Positions 34,520 to 44,274 are shown, numbered from the stretch's first letter. The stretch is DNA of 64,000 nt from an uncultured Schumannella sp. (GCF_905479755.1 NZ_CAJQNT010000003.1:163400-227399); one strand, 5' to 3'. Program-made: numbers and translations. The notes: generated by a model from the letters alone, not told the origin.

Positions 34520-36436
34520 GTGTTCACCACACACCACTCGCGCACCCCCCGCGCGGCCGCAGGGGTCGGGACCCTCGCGCTCGCGGGAGCGCTCATCCTC
34601 AGCGGCCCCGCCGCGATCGCCGCCCCCGCGGCGCATCTCGACAGCCACACCGACGCGACCTTCGCCGAGGGCCAGTTCCTGACGGGCACCGTCGCCGGCT
34701 CCTCGCTCGACAGCATCGTGAGCATCGATGGCGCCCAGGCCTTCAACGACGGCACCGAGGAGACACAGACCGTCGTGCACCCGCTCTCGGTCACCGCGCT
34801 CAGCGCGGTCACCGTCGGCACCGGCACGCCGGTGACGATCCCGCTCGGCGATGCCGTCGAGGTCGGCGCCGTGTCGCAGTACGCGCTGGCCGACCCTGGC
34901 GCCGCGGTCGGGGCATCGGGTGCCATCACGAGCGATGGCGGCCTCGGCCTCGGCTCTGATGCGTCCGTCCCGAGCGGCTCGGCCACGATCGACCTGCAGG
35001 CGCTCATCACTCCCGCCTTCGCCGACACGATCGCCGACCTCACGCTCGAGCTGGATGCACTCGCGGCCCGCGCGGAACGCGACTCCGGCGAGGCGGAGGG
35101 CGATTACTACATCGCCGGCGCGACGCTGCACTTCTCGAGCCCCGCGATCGCTCGACTCACCGAGAAGGTCAACACCTCGCTCGATGTCGTTCTCGACGAA
35201 ATCGATGACCTGAGCGGCGCCGACGGCGATCTGCTGGATCTCGTCTCCGCCCTCGTCGCCGACCTCAATCCGGCCCTCAACCTGGTGGGGACCAACGCCA
35301 ACGTTTCGGCGAACATCGACACCAGCCAGCTGCGGAGCGCGGTGTCGGCGATCCTGACGGCGGCGTACGGCGACGGCGGCATCTCGTTCAACCTGGAGAC
35401 GGGGGTCGTCTCGATCGACCTGGAGCACTACGTCGGAAGTCTCAACAACCTCCCGGTGAACACGGAGCTGCTCACCGACGCGGTGATCTCGCGCGTCCTC
35501 CACACCGTGACCGACACGGTCTCCGGACTCGCGGATGACGTCGTCGCCAAGGTCGAGGATGTCATCCGCGACCTGACGGTCGACGTGCACGCCGATCTGG
35601 TCGTCAACGTGGCGCAAGCCCCCGTCGTCACCGAGGTGTGCAAGACCGTCGAGCGAGTGATTCAGGTACCCGTGCTCGGCGGACTTCTCGGCAACGTCAT
35701 CGGAACCGTCGACAAGATCGTCGAAGAACTCGTCTGCACCGAGGAAACCCGGCTGCTCGACCCGCTGACGACGAGTCTCGTGCTCGACATCTCGGCGACC
35801 GTCGACGAACTCGTCAGCGGCGTCGGCGTCGATGCCGACATCACGGCTCAGGTGCTGGGCCTGCCGATCAACGTCAACGCGAACCTCTTCGTCGGCGCGA
35901 TCGGAGACCTGCTGAACGATCGACTGCTGGGCGACGGCGCAATCTCGGACCTGGTGGATGCGCTGGAGCTGAACCTCGTCGACCCCGCCCTCGATGGGCT
36001 GCTCGACGACACGTCCTCGATTCAGAATCTGCTCACAGACGTCGTCTCGATCACGGTCAACGTGCAGGAGACCTCGGTCACCGGTCCCGCGGGAACCGCG
36101 CCGAGCGATGACCCTTACTTCTCGCAGACCGCGGTGCGCGTCGGCGTCCTTGACGGCGGCGAGCTGCTGTCGCTCAGCCTCGCGTCTGCGACGGTCGGGC
36201 CGAACGCTGACGGGGCCGACGACTCCGGCTGCGTCACCGACTGCGGTAGCGGCGGCGGCGGAGGCGGCGGAGGCGGCGGCGGCGGCGGCGATGATGGCTC
36301 CGACATCGCGAGCCTCGCGCTCACCGGCGTCGGGATCGCCCTGCTCGTGGCGATCATCCTCGGCCTCCTCATCGTCGGCAGCGCGCTGCTGATCGCACAC
36401 CACCGCCGGACCCAGGGCGGTGCGGTGCTCGGCTGA
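34520..36436 (+). CDS. Choice-of-anchor G-like surface protein with LAxTG sorting signal
   Basis: 638 residues. Signal peptide (GVGTLALAGALILSGPAAIA), a long acidic extracellular region rich in Asp/Val/Leu with loosely repeated segments (VGTGTPVTIPLGDAVEVGAV, SGVGVDADITAQVLG), a run of 13 glycines, then LALTG, a hydrophobic helix and HHRRT. LAxTG followed by helix and arginines is the signal for class E sortases of actinobacteria. GTG at 34520 is eight bases after AGGAAGG. The family resembles choice-of-anchor G proteins, whose function is unknown. No sortase gene is in the window. Confidence 0.75.
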   Translation: MFTTHHSRTPRAAAGVGTLALAGALILSGPAAIAAPAAHLDSHTDATFAEGQFLTGTVAGSSLDSIVSIDGAQAFNDGTEETQTVVHPLSVTALSAVTVGTGTPVTIPLGDAVEVGAVSQYALADPGAAVGASGAITSDGGLGLGSDASVPSGSATIDLQALITPAFADTIADLTLELDALAARAERDSGEAEGDYYIAGATLHFSSPAIARLTEKVNTSLDVVLDEIDDLSGADGDLLDLVSALVADLNPALNLVGTNANVSANIDTSQLRSAVSAILTAAYGDGGISFNLETGVVSIDLEHYVGSLNNLPVNTELLTDAVISRVLHTVTDTVSGLADDVVAKVEDVIRDLTVDVHADLVVNVAQAPVVTEVCKTVERVIQVPVLGGLLGNVIGTVDKIVEELVCTEETRLLDPLTTSLVLDISATVDELVSGVGVDADITAQVLGLPINVNANLFVGAIGDLLNDRLLGDGAISDLVDALELNLVDPALDGLLDDTSSIQNLLTDVVSITVNVQETSVTGPAGTAPSDDPYFSQTAVRVGVLDGGELLSLSLASATVGPNADGADDSGCVTDCGSGGGGGGGGGGGGGDDGSDIASLALTGVGIALLVAIILGLLIVGSALLIAHHRRTQGGAVLG

Positions 36437-36535
36437 TCCAAGCGAGCGCCGGGTAGTACGGAGCCGGAGTCGCCTGGGGGTAGGCGGCTCCGGCTCCGCT
36501 GTCCGCTCACCAACCCAGCCGAGTAGGCTGAGGGG

Positions 36536-37726
36536 GTGCAGCGCGTTTCTCACCGCATCGGATCCATCGCCGAGTCCGCGACCCTCAAGGTCGACGCCAA
36601 GGCCAAGCAGCTGAAGGCCGCCGGTCGGCCGGTCATTAGCTTCGCGGCCGGTGAGCCCGACTTCCCGACGCCCGACCACGTCGTCGAGGCCGCCGTCGCG
36701 GCGGCCCGCGACCCCAAGAACCACCGCTACACGCCCGCCGCGGGCCTTCCCGAACTCCGCGAGGCGATCGCGGCCAAGACGCTGCGCGACTCGGCGCTCG
36801 AGGTCGACCCCTCGCAGGTGGTGGTGACCAACGGCGGCAAGCAGGCGGTCTACCAAGCCTTCGCGACGTTGCTCGACCCGGGCGACGAGGTGCTGCTACC
36901 GGGGCCGTACTGGACGACCTACCCCGAGGCGATCGCGCTCGCCGGCGGCGTCCCCGTCGAGGTGTTCGCGGGAGCCGACCAGAACTACCTGGTGACGGTC
37001 GACCAGCTCGAGGCCGCCCGCACGCCGCGCACCAAGGTGCTGCTGTTCGTCTCGCCCTCGAACCCCACCGGCGCGGTCTACTCGCCCGAGCAGACGGCCG
37101 CGATCGGCGCCTGGGCCGACGAGCACGGGCTCTGGGTGATCAGCGACGAGATCTACCAGAACCTCGTCTACGACGGCGTTCGCGCCGCCTCGATCGTGGA
37201 GGCGACGCCCGCGCTCGCCGACCGCACCATCCTCGTCAACGGCGTCGCCAAGACCTACGCCATGACCGGCTGGCGGCTGGGCTGGATGGTCGGGCCGAAG
37301 GATGCGATGACGGCCGCCGCGAACCTGCAGTCGCACCTCAGTTCCAACGTCTCCAACATCTCGCAGCGTGCCGCGCTCGCCGCGCTCACCGGCCCCCAGG
37401 ACGCCGTCGAGGAGATGCGCCTCGCCTTCGATCGCCGCCGCCGCGCGATCGTCGCGGGGCTCAGCGCGATCGACGGGATCACCGTGCCGCTGCCGCAGGG
37501 CGCGTTCTACGTGTACCCGGATGTCTCGGGGCTGCTCGGCCGCGAATGGGCCGGCGTCACGCCGACCACGAGTCTCGAGCTCGCCGATCTGATCCTCGAG
37601 AAGACCGAGGTCGCCGCCGTGCCCGGGGAGGCCTTCGGGCCGAGCGGGTACCTGCGTTTCAGCTATGCGCTCGGCGACGCCGACATCGCCGAGGGCATCG
37701 CCCGCCTGCACAAGCTCTTCGGGTAG
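36536..37726 (+). CDS. aspC: Aspartate/aromatic aminotransferase, class I
   Basis: 396 residues; PLP lysine K239 in [17 protein letters not shown], with [11 protein letters not shown] and [10 protein letters not shown] carrying the cofactor asparagine, aspartate and tyrosine. Transfers amino groups between aspartate and 2-oxoglutarate. GTG at 36536 after GAGGGG. This gene is regularly near secE/nusG in actinobacteria. Confidence 0.88.
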   Translation: MQRVSHRIGSIAESATLKVDAKAKQLKAAGRPVISFAAGEPDFPTPDHVVEAAVAAARDPKNHRYTPAAGLPELREAIAAKTLRDSALEVDPSQVVVTNGGKQAVYQAFATLLDPGDEVLLPGPYWTTYPEAIALAGGVPVEVFAGADQNYLVTVDQLEAARTPRTKVLLFVSPSNPTGAVYSPEQTAAIGAWADEHGLWVISDEIYQNLVYDGVRAASIVEATPALADRTILVNGVAKTYAMTGWRLGWMVGPKDAMTAAANLQSHLSSNVSNISQRAALAALTGPQDAVEEMRLAFDRRRRAIVAGLSAIDGITVPLPQGAFYVYPDVSGLLGREWAGVTPTTSLELADLILEKTEVAAVPGEAFGPSGYLRFSYALGDADIAEGIARLHKLFG

Positions 37727-37731
37727 CGCGC

Positions 37732-37753
37732 GTATCCACCGACCGGTGGATAC
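37732..37753. promoter_or_regulatory. Perfect dyad upstream of the ABC/two-component operon
   Basis: GTATCCACC-GACC-GGTGGATAC is a perfect inverted repeat. It ends 20 bp before a -35-like TTGTCG (37774-37779), 17-bp spaced from CAGAGT (37797-37802), a position suited to an activator such as the NarL-type regulator encoded at the end of the operon. It could instead be the aspC terminator, though no T-run follows. Confidence 0.5.
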
Positions 37754-37808
37754 CGCAACCCACCGCCTCGTCGTTGTCGCGACCGCTCGCACGGAGCAGA
37801 GTTGAGGC

Positions 37809-38684
37809 ATGACAACGGACACAGTGGTAGAGGTGCGCGATCTCCGCAAGGAGTACCGCGGCGGTGTGCTCGCACTGCGCGGCCTCGATTTTGACATCCA
37901 TCGCGGCGAGACCTTCGCCCTGCTCGGCCCCAACGGTGCCGGCAAGAGCACCACGATCGAGATTCTCGAGGGCTACCGCGACCGCACCAGCGGCGAGGCG
38001 CGCGTGCTCGGCGTCGATCCGCAGCACGGGGGGCTCGCCTGGAAGGCGCGCCTCGGCATCGTGCTGCAGAGCAGCGGCGAAACCGGCAATGCGACCGTGC
38101 GCGAGCTTCTGCGACTCTTCGCCGGCATGTACCCGAACCCGCGCGAGGTCGACCAGGTCATCGCGGCCGTCGGGCTCGAGTCGAAGGCCGATGTGCGGAT
38201 CAAGAAGCTCTCCGGCGGTCAGCGCCGTCGCGTCGACGTCGCCCTCGGCGTGATCGGTCGCCCCGAGCTGCTGTTCTTGGACGAGCCCACCACCGGGTTC
38301 GACCCGGAGGCGCGTCGCCAGTTCTGGGACCTCATCCGCGACCTCAAGCGCGAGGGCACCACGATTCTGTTGACCACCCACTACCTCGACGAGGCCGCGC
38401 AACTCGGCGACCGGGCGGGCATCGTCGCCGGCGGACGGCTCGTCGCCCTCGGACGCATCGACGAAATCGGAGGCGCCGAGGCGCGCGTGCCGATCGTGCG
38501 TTGGGTCGAGCAGGGCACGGTGCGCGAGGAGCACACCGATCGGCCCGCCGCCCGGGTCACCGAACTCGTCGCCCAGAACGGCGGCGTCGAACCGGATCGC
38601 CTCGAAGTGATCCGACCCAGTCTGGAAGACATCTATCTCGGTCTCGTCGGCGAGACCACGCGTCAGGAAGAGGCCCTCGCATGA
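37809..38684 (+). CDS. ABC transporter ATPase of ABC-2 (drug/lantibiotic export) type
   Basis: 291 residues: Walker A LLGPNGAGKSTTIEILEGY, signature LSGGQRRRVDVALG, Walker B LLFLDEPTTGFDPEARRQFW, H-loop LTTHYLDEAAQLGDR. Works with the permease whose ATG overlaps its stop by four bases. The four-gene operon ATPase-permease-histidine kinase-response regulator is typical of systems sensing and exporting membrane-active compounds. Confidence 0.9.
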   Translation: MTTDTVVEVRDLRKEYRGGVLALRGLDFDIHRGETFALLGPNGAGKSTTIEILEGYRDRTSGEARVLGVDPQHGGLAWKARLGIVLQSSGETGNATVRELLRLFAGMYPNPREVDQVIAAVGLESKADVRIKKLSGGQRRRVDVALGVIGRPELLFLDEPTTGFDPEARRQFWDLIRDLKREGTTILLTTHYLDEAAQLGDRAGIVAGGRLVALGRIDEIGGAEARVPIVRWVEQGTVREEHTDRPAARVTELVAQNGGVEPDRLEVIRPSLEDIYLGLVGETTRQEEALA

Positions 38685-39517
38685 CCATCGCCACCGCCCC
38701 CCTCCGCCCGGGCCGCGTGATCCCGCTCGGACTCGCGCGCATCCGCTACGAGGTCGCCATGTACTTCCGCCAGGGCGACACGGTGTTCTTCACGTTCCTG
38801 TTCCCGCTCGTCATGCTGACGATCTTCTCGGTCGCCTTCAGCGAGGCCAGCTTCGGCCTCGACCCCGACGGCGAGACCGTGACGGCGGCCGCCTACTACC
38901 TGCCCGGGATGCTCGCCGCTGGCGTGCTCCTGTCGGGACTTCAGAACATGTCGATCGACATCGCCATGGAACGAAGCGATGGCACCCTCAAGCGCCTCGC
39001 CGGGACGCCCCTGCCGATGATGAGCTACTTCGTCGGCAAGATCGGGCAGGTGCTCGTGACGGGCATCCTGCAGGCCGCGCTGCTCATCCTGGTCGCGGGC
39101 GTCGTCTTCCAGGTGCCGCTCCCGACGGATGCGGAGAGCTGGGCGACCTTCGCCTGGGTCTTCTTCCTCGGCGTCGCCACCTCGGCGGTGCTCGGCATCG
39201 GTCTCGCCAGCCTGCCGCGCAGCGGCAAGAGCGCGACCGCGGTCATCATCCCGATCGTGCTCGTCCTGCAGTTCATCTCGGGGGTCTACCTGCGCTTCAG
39301 CGACCTGCCGGAGTGGCTGCAGAATGTTGCCAGCGTGTTCCCGCTCAAGTGGCTCGCGCAGGGGATGCGCGCGGTGTTCCTCCCGGAGAACTTCGAGGCC
39401 TTCGAGCCGGGCGAGGTATGGAACCTCGCGGGGGTCGCCATCGCGACCGGCATCTGGCTCGTCGTCGGACTGGTGCTCGCGCGCCTCACCTTCCGGTGGA
39501 TCCGGAAAGATAGCTGA
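38681..39517 (+). CDS. ABC-2 type transporter permease
   Basis: 278 residues with six membrane segments; N-terminal cytoplasmic stretch RVIPLGLARIRYEVAMYFRQ, and the ABC-2 region ERSDGTLKRLAGTPLPMMSY that contacts the ATPase. ATG overlaps the ATPase stop (ATGA); the kinase gene starts one base after its stop. Confidence 0.87.
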   Translation: MTIATAPLRPGRVIPLGLARIRYEVAMYFRQGDTVFFTFLFPLVMLTIFSVAFSEASFGLDPDGETVTAAAYYLPGMLAAGVLLSGLQNMSIDIAMERSDGTLKRLAGTPLPMMSYFVGKIGQVLVTGILQAALLILVAGVVFQVPLPTDAESWATFAWVFFLGVATSAVLGIGLASLPRSGKSATAVIIPIVLVLQFISGVYLRFSDLPEWLQNVASVFPLKWLAQGMRAVFLPENFEAFEPGEVWNLAGVAIATGIWLVVGLVLARLTFRWIRKDS

Positions 39518-39518
39518 C

Positions 39519-40667
39519 ATGAACAACCCGCGGTGGTGGGACGTCGCGATCCTCGGCTCGAGCCTCGTGCTCGCGGGGATCGTGACGTTCTTCGCCGACG
39601 GCACGGATCGGGTGGTCGGCTACGCGATCCTGACCGTCTTCGCGATCTCCTGGCTCGCCATCGGGCGCCCAGCGTACCGGCGCGAGCAGTACCACGCGAT
39701 GTCGATCTTCATCGTCGTCACCGTCCTCGTCACGGGCGCCCTGGTCGCCATCAACCCCGTCCTGGCCTTCGCCCAATCGATCGCCTACCCGATCGTTTGG
39801 GCCCTCGCGCCGTCCACGCGGCGCGCGATCATCGCCAACATCGGCATCGCGCTCAGTGTGGGCGCGGGCTTCGTGGTGAACCTCGGCACGGCACCCGGGG
39901 CGCTGCTGTCCACCTTCGTCACCGTCGTGCTGTCACTCACCTTCAGCCTGGCGCTCGGACTCTGGATCACCCGCATCGCCCGATTCGGGGCGGAGAAGGC
40001 GCTGCTCGTCGACCAGCTCACGGCCGCTCAGCGAGAACTCGAAGTGCTGCACCGCGACCGCGGCGTCACCGAGGAGCGCGAGCGGTTCGCCCGCGAACTG
40101 CACGACACCATCGCGCAGAGCCTCACCGGCATCGTGCTGCTCGCCCAACGTGCCCGTCGCGAGCACCGGGACGGACGCCTGAACGATGAGAGCCTCGAAC
40201 TGCTCGAGACGGCCGCCCGCGATTCGCTCACCGAGACGCGCGCGCTCGTCGCCGGAACCGCGCCCGTCGATCTCGGCGGCGGCATCGACGCGGCACTCGA
40301 GCGGCTCGCCCTCCGCTTCGAGCGCGAGACCGGCATCGCCGTCACCGCGGAGGTCGATCCCGCTACCCACCTCGACCGCGACGCCGAAGTGGTCGTGCTG
40401 CGCTGCGCCCAGGAAGGACTCGCGAACGTGCGCAAACACTCCTCCGCCTCCGCGGCGCGCATCGAGGTCGTCACGGCCGAGCACGACGCGCTGGTTCGGA
40501 TCAGCGACGACGGCGTCGGCTTCGATCCGGCACTCCGCCGGGGGGCCGGGTTCGGACTCGACGGACTCACCGCCCGCCTGGAACTCGTCGGCGGCAGCCT
40601 CACCATCGACGGGACGCCGGGCGCCACGACGCTCACGGCGCGACTTCCGCTCGGAGCGGCCTCGTGA
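39519..40667 (+). CDS. Sensor histidine kinase (NarL/DesK-type, HisKA_3)
   Basis: 382 residues: about five membrane segments in the first 150 residues, no large extracellular domain, then the phosphoacceptor helix with H195 in ERFARELHDTIAQSLTGIVL and an ATPase domain with QEGLANVRKHSSA and DDGVGFDPALRRGAGFGLDG. Lack of an external sensor suggests it senses the membrane or the transporter itself. ATG at 39519; overlaps the regulator gene by four bases. Confidence 0.9.
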   Translation: MNNPRWWDVAILGSSLVLAGIVTFFADGTDRVVGYAILTVFAISWLAIGRPAYRREQYHAMSIFIVVTVLVTGALVAINPVLAFAQSIAYPIVWALAPSTRRAIIANIGIALSVGAGFVVNLGTAPGALLSTFVTVVLSLTFSLALGLWITRIARFGAEKALLVDQLTAAQRELEVLHRDRGVTEERERFARELHDTIAQSLTGIVLLAQRARREHRDGRLNDESLELLETAARDSLTETRALVAGTAPVDLGGGIDAALERLALRFERETGIAVTAEVDPATHLDRDAEVVVLRCAQEGLANVRKHSSASAARIEVVTAEHDALVRISDDGVGFDPALRRGAGFGLDGLTARLELVGGSLTIDGTPGATTLTARLPLGAAS

Positions 40668-41287
40668 TCCGCATCCTGGTCGCCGATGACCACCCGATCG
40701 TCCGCGCGGGACTCGTTGCCCTGCTGGAGGCGGAGAGCGACCTCGAGGTGATCGGCACCGCGACGACGGGCGTCGAGGCGGTCGAGATCGCGCTCGCCGA
40801 GCGCCCCGACGTGGTGCTCATGGATTTGCGGATGCCCGAACTCGATGGCGACGCCGCGACAGCCGAGATCCGGGCCGTCGCGCCCGAGGTGAAGGTCGTC
40901 ATCCTCACCACCTACGAATCCGACGACGCGATCCTCGCAGGTGTCGAGGCCGGGGCCAGCGGCTACCTGCTGAAGGCGGCCCCCGAGCAGGAACTGCTCG
41001 CCGGGGTGCGCGCGGTCGCCGCCGGCGAGGTCGCGCTCGCGCCGCGCGTCGCCGCGATGCTGGTGACGCGCGTCTCGCGCCCCGCCACGCCCCCCGTCGC
41101 GCTCAGCCCGCGCGAACTCGAGGTGCTGCGCCTGGTCGCCGACGGCCTCAGCAATCGGGCCATCGGCGAGCGCCTGTTCGTGGGCGAGTCCACCGTCAAG
41201 ACCCACCTGCTGCACGTGTTCACGAAACTCGAGGTCACCGACCGCACGCGCGCCGTCACGCGCGCGATGGAGCTCGGCATCCTCTAG
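40664..41287 (+). CDS. NarL/LuxR-family response regulator
   Basis: 207 residues: receiver with acidic pocket VADDHP, phosphoacceptor D54 in VVLMDLRMPELDG, and lysine in YLLKAAP; LuxR-type helix-turn-helix at the C-terminus (LSPRELEVLRLVADGLSNRA, then ESTVKTHLLHVFTKL). GTG at 40664 overlaps the kinase stop. Likely activates its own operon, perhaps through the dyad at 37732-37753. Confidence 0.92.
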   Translation: MIRILVADDHPIVRAGLVALLEAESDLEVIGTATTGVEAVEIALAERPDVVLMDLRMPELDGDAATAEIRAVAPEVKVVILTTYESDDAILAGVEAGASGYLLKAAPEQELLAGVRAVAAGEVALAPRVAAMLVTRVSRPATPPVALSPRELEVLRLVADGLSNRAIGERLFVGESTVKTHLLHVFTKLEVTDRTRAVTRAMELGIL

Positions 41288-41312
41288 CGGATCGCGATGC
41301 CGCGGGGCGCGA

Positions 41313-42200
41313 TCAGAGCGCCGCGGCGACCTCATCCCAGGTGGGGATCGAGCTGGTGGCCCCGGGCCGGGTCACCGTGATCGATGCCGCCACCGACGCC
41401 GTCCGGACGGCGTCGTCGAGCTCGTCGCCCGCGGTCAGCCGCGCAATGAGCGCACCGACGAAGGTGTCGCCCGCCGCGGTCGTGTCGACCGCGTTCACCC
41501 GGCGCGCCGGCACCTCGGCGATCACCTCGCCCGCACGCGCGATCACGGAACCGTGTGCGCCGCGGGTCATGATGACCGTCGCGGCCTGCTGGCTCAGGGC
41601 GCGCGCCGCCACGAGCTCATCGTCGACGCCCGCCAGCTCGCACGCCTCGCCCGCGTTGGGGACGAGGATGTCAACCAGGCCCAGCAGCTCCGGGGCCAGG
41701 GGGCGCGCGGGCGCCGGGGTGAGCACGGTGCGCACGCCGGACGCGCGGGCGAAGGCGAGCGCCTCCGCGACCAGCTCCAGCGGCCGCTCCAGCTGCAGCA
41801 CGAGCGCGGAGGCGCCCGCGATGTGCGAGCGTGTGACGTCGTCGAGTTCGGTCACGGCGGCGTTCGCCCCCGGAACCACGACGATCGAATTCTCGCCGTC
41901 GTCCACGACGGCGATGTGTGCGGTGCCGGTCGCACCGGCCACCTCGATCAGGCCACTCAGGTCGATGCCCTCGGCGTCGAGGCACGCGCGCAGCACCCGG
42001 CCCGCGTCATCGGCGCCCACCGCCCCGAGGAAGGCCACGTTCCCGCCCGCGCGCGCGGCGGCGACGGCCTGATTCAGACCCTTGCCACCGGGGACGGTGA
42101 CGAAGTCGTGACCGAAGATGGTCTCGCCCGGTTTTGCGAGTCGCGGTTGGGTCACCACGAAGTCGAGATTGGCGCTTCCGAGCACGGCGATGTGAGGCAT
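41313..42200 (-). CDS. rbsK: Ribokinase (PfkB family)
   Basis: 295 residues. Substrate motif PGGKGLNQAVAAARAGG near residue 37 and the catalytic anion-hole motif VDTTAAGDTFVGALIARL near 245. SANLDFVVTQPRLAKPGETI is typical of ribokinases. Phosphorylates ribose or a related nucleoside-derived sugar at O5. ATG at 42200. No ribose transporter is beside it. Confidence 0.85.
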   Translation of the reverse strand: MPHIAVLGSANLDFVVTQPRLAKPGETIFGHDFVTVPGGKGLNQAVAAARAGGNVAFLGAVGADDAGRVLRACLDAEGIDLSGLIEVAGATGTAHIAVVDDGENSIVVVPGANAAVTELDDVTRSHIAGASALVLQLERPLELVAEALAFARASGVRTVLTPAPARPLAPELLGLVDILVPNAGEACELAGVDDELVAARALSQQAATVIMTRGAHGSVIARAGEVIAEVPARRVNAVDTTAAGDTFVGALIARLTAGDELDDAVRTASVAASITVTRPGATSSIPTWDEVAAAL

Positions 42201-42218
42201 CCCTCGAGCGTACCGGGG

Positions 42219-43403
42219 CTAGAGGTGCACGCCGACGAGCACCGGTTCGGGGTGCAGCACGACCCCGAACTGCGACAGCACGCGCGTCTGCACGTAGCTC
42301 GCCAGCTGCACGATCTCGGCCGCCGTCGCCCCGCCGCGGTTCACGATCGCGAGGGTGTGCTTGCTCGAGATCGCCGCCTTCGACCCGGGAAGCGCGAAGC
42401 CGCGGGCGATGCCCGCGCGCTCGATCAGCCAGGCCGCGCTGAGCTTGACGAGATACTCGCCCGAGGCGGGACGCGCCAGGCTGGGGACCTCGGCCCCCAG
42501 CGGGAGCACCCGATCCGGCTCGTCCGGCGCCGTCGGCCAGCGGGGTGCATCGCTCGGTAGCCCGCGCGCGAAGTGCTCGCTCACCACGGGGTTCGTGAAA
42601 AAGGACCCGGCGCTGCGCGAATCGGGGTCGCGCGGGTTCCACAGCATCCCCTTGCTCGCGCGCAGTTCCAGCACCGCCGCGCGCACCTCGTGCACCGGGA
42701 TGCGGTCGCCGAGGCGGACGCCCAGGGCATCCGCGAGCTGTGGGTAGGCGATCGGCTGCGACAGCGCCGTCTGGCCGGCGGGAGCCTCGAAGAGCGCCAG
42801 CTCGAGGGCGACCACGAGACCGAGGCGTCCGCGCTTGAGCGCGCTCGTGCGGTAGCCGAGCCCCAGTGCGGCGGCGGGAATGCGTGAGAGCTCCCCCGAG
42901 TCGAAGTCGAGGAACTCGATCGCCGTCAGGCTCGACGCGAGCTCCTGACCGTAGGCGCCGATGTTTTGCACCGGCGCGGCGCCCGCGCTGCCCGGGATGC
43001 CTGACAGGGCCTCGATTCCGGCCCAGCCGTGCTCGACGGCCGAGGCGACGACGTCGTCCCAGTTCTCCCCCGCCTCCACGCGCAGACGGACGGTGCGCTC
43101 GCGCGCGCCCTCCCCGGCGGCGGGGCCGCTCACCGGCGAGCCGGGCTCGCGCACGCGCGGCGGGTCGCCCGCGAGGCGCTCCAGACCGCGGCTCGCGACA
43201 CGGATGACGGTGCCCTCGAATCCGTCGTCGGCGACGACCAGGTTGGAGCCGCCGCCGAGCAGCAGCCAGTCCTCCGGCGACGACCACGCGGTCCGCACGG
43301 CGTCGAGGAGATCGGCGCGCGTGGTCGGCGTGACGAGTCGCTCGGCCGCGCCGCCGACCCCGAGGGTCGTCAGGCTGGCGAGGTCGGTCACGTCGTCGGT
43401 CAC
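42219..43403 (-). CDS. murB: UDP-N-acetylenolpyruvoylglucosamine reductase
   Basis: 394 residues, FAD enzyme of peptidoglycan precursor synthesis (reduces enolpyruvyl-UDP-GlcNAc to UDP-MurNAc). TTLGVGGAAERLVTPTTRAD, WLLLGGGSNLVVADDGFEG, the IEALSGIPGSAGAAPVQNIG segment with tyrosine/glycine loop, YRTSALKR, and the proton donor serine in RSAGSFFTNPVVS. A roughly 25-residue Gly/Pro/Arg-rich insertion near 90-110 (REPGSPVSGPAAGEGARER) is unusual. GTG overlaps the upstream MaoC stop (GTGA). Confidence 0.92.
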   Translation of the reverse strand: MTDDVTDLASLTTLGVGGAAERLVTPTTRADLLDAVRTAWSSPEDWLLLGGGSNLVVADDGFEGTVIRVASRGLERLAGDPPRVREPGSPVSGPAAGEGARERTVRLRVEAGENWDDVVASAVEHGWAGIEALSGIPGSAGAAPVQNIGAYGQELASSLTAIEFLDFDSGELSRIPAAALGLGYRTSALKRGRLGLVVALELALFEAPAGQTALSQPIAYPQLADALGVRLGDRIPVHEVRAAVLELRASKGMLWNPRDPDSRSAGSFFTNPVVSEHFARGLPSDAPRWPTAPDEPDRVLPLGAEVPSLARPASGEYLVKLSAAWLIERAGIARGFALPGSKAAISSKHTLAIVNRGGATAAEIVQLASYVQTRVLSQFGVVLHPEPVLVGVHL

Positions 43404-43828
43404 GCGGGCAGGGCGATGACGGCCTGGGCCTTGCCGAGCACGGTCTGGCCGTTGTAGCTCACGGTGAGGTCGATGCGCGCCCCGGCGTCGTCGAGGGCCC
43501 CGACCTTGGCGGTGACGCTCACGACCGCGCCCGTCTCCGGATCCACCACGACCGGGCGCGTGAACCGCACCTGGTAGTCGAGAATCTTGCCGCTGTCGCC
43601 GCCGAGCCACTCGACGACCGGCTGCACCGCGAAGCCCATCGTGAGCATTCCGTGGGCGAGCACGCCGGGGAGCCCAACGCTCGCCGCAACGTCGTCGCGA
43701 TAGTGGATCGGGTTGAAGTCTCCCGACGCCCCGGCGTAGCGCACCAGGTTGTCGCGAGTGAGCCCGAAGCTCGACTCGGCGACGACGTCACCGACGGCGA
43801 GGGCGGACCGGTCGGGAAGGGTGCTCAT
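43400..43828 (-). CDS. MaoC-fold (3R)-hydroxyacyl dehydratase, HadB-like
   Basis: 142 residues, single hot-dog fold. The hydratase-2 motif YAGASGDFNPIHYRDDVAAS followed by GLPGVLAHGMLTMGF holds the catalytic Asp/His pair. With the HadA-like partner directly upstream (4-bp overlap) it should form a heterodimer dehydrating 3-hydroxyacyl substrates. Position near trpT-secE-nusG matches mycobacterial hadAB. Most Microbacteriaceae lack mycolates, so a different acyl chain is implied. Confidence 0.85.
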   Translation of the reverse strand: MSTLPDRSALAVGDVVAESSFGLTRDNLVRYAGASGDFNPIHYRDDVAASVGLPGVLAHGMLTMGFAVQPVVEWLGGDSGKILDYQVRFTRPVVVDPETGAVVSVTAKVGALDDAGARIDLTVSYNGQTVLGKAQAVIALPA

Positions 43829-44274
43829 GACTCATCTCCTCGGACGACGAGCGTCGAGATCGCGGTGACGACGTGGGCGCCGGAGGCATCCACGATCTCG
43901 GAGGACGCGGTGACCATGCTGTTGCCGCCGAGCGACTTGACGCTCGTCACGGTCATGGTGGCCGTCAGCTCGTCGCCCGCGACGATCGGCCGCGTGTAGC
44001 TGAAGCGCTGGTCGCCGTGCACGACGCGCGAGAAGTCGATGCCGGCGTCGGGGTCGCCGAGCAGCTGCGCGAGCGTGTGCTCCTGCACCACCACGGGGAA
44101 GGTCGGCGGCGCGACGACGTCGGCGTAGCCGGCCGCGCGCGCGGCCTCGGGGTCGAGGTTGATCGGACTCGTCGACAGCACGGCGCGCGAGAACTCGCGC
44201 ACCTTCTCGCGACCGACCAGATACGGCTCGGTCGTCGGATAGCTGCGACCCTGGATTTCGGGGTTCACGGACAC
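43825..44274 (-). CDS. MaoC-fold dehydratase partner, HadA/FAS1-like
   Basis: 149 residues; N-terminal hot-dog partner with NPEIQGRSYPTTEPYLVGRE, APPTFPVVVQEHTLAQLL and VHGDQRFSYTRPIVAGDELT. The catalytic D/H motif is absent, as in HadA-type non-catalytic subunits. GTG at 44274 (another GTG at 44268). Ends in ATGA overlap with the HadB-like gene. Confidence 0.83.
   Translation of the reverse strand: MSVNPEIQGRSYPTTEPYLVGREKVREFSRAVLSTSPINLDPEAARAAGYADVVAPPTFPVVVQEHTLAQLLGDPDAGIDFSRVVHGDQRFSYTRPIVAGDELTATMTVTSVKSLGGNSMVTASSEIVDASGAHVVTAISTLVVRGDES

Noticed and set aside
34343..36856. An 837-codon open frame on the minus strand
   Set aside because: Antisense shadow of the LAxTG surface protein; no domain and extreme Arg/Asp composition.
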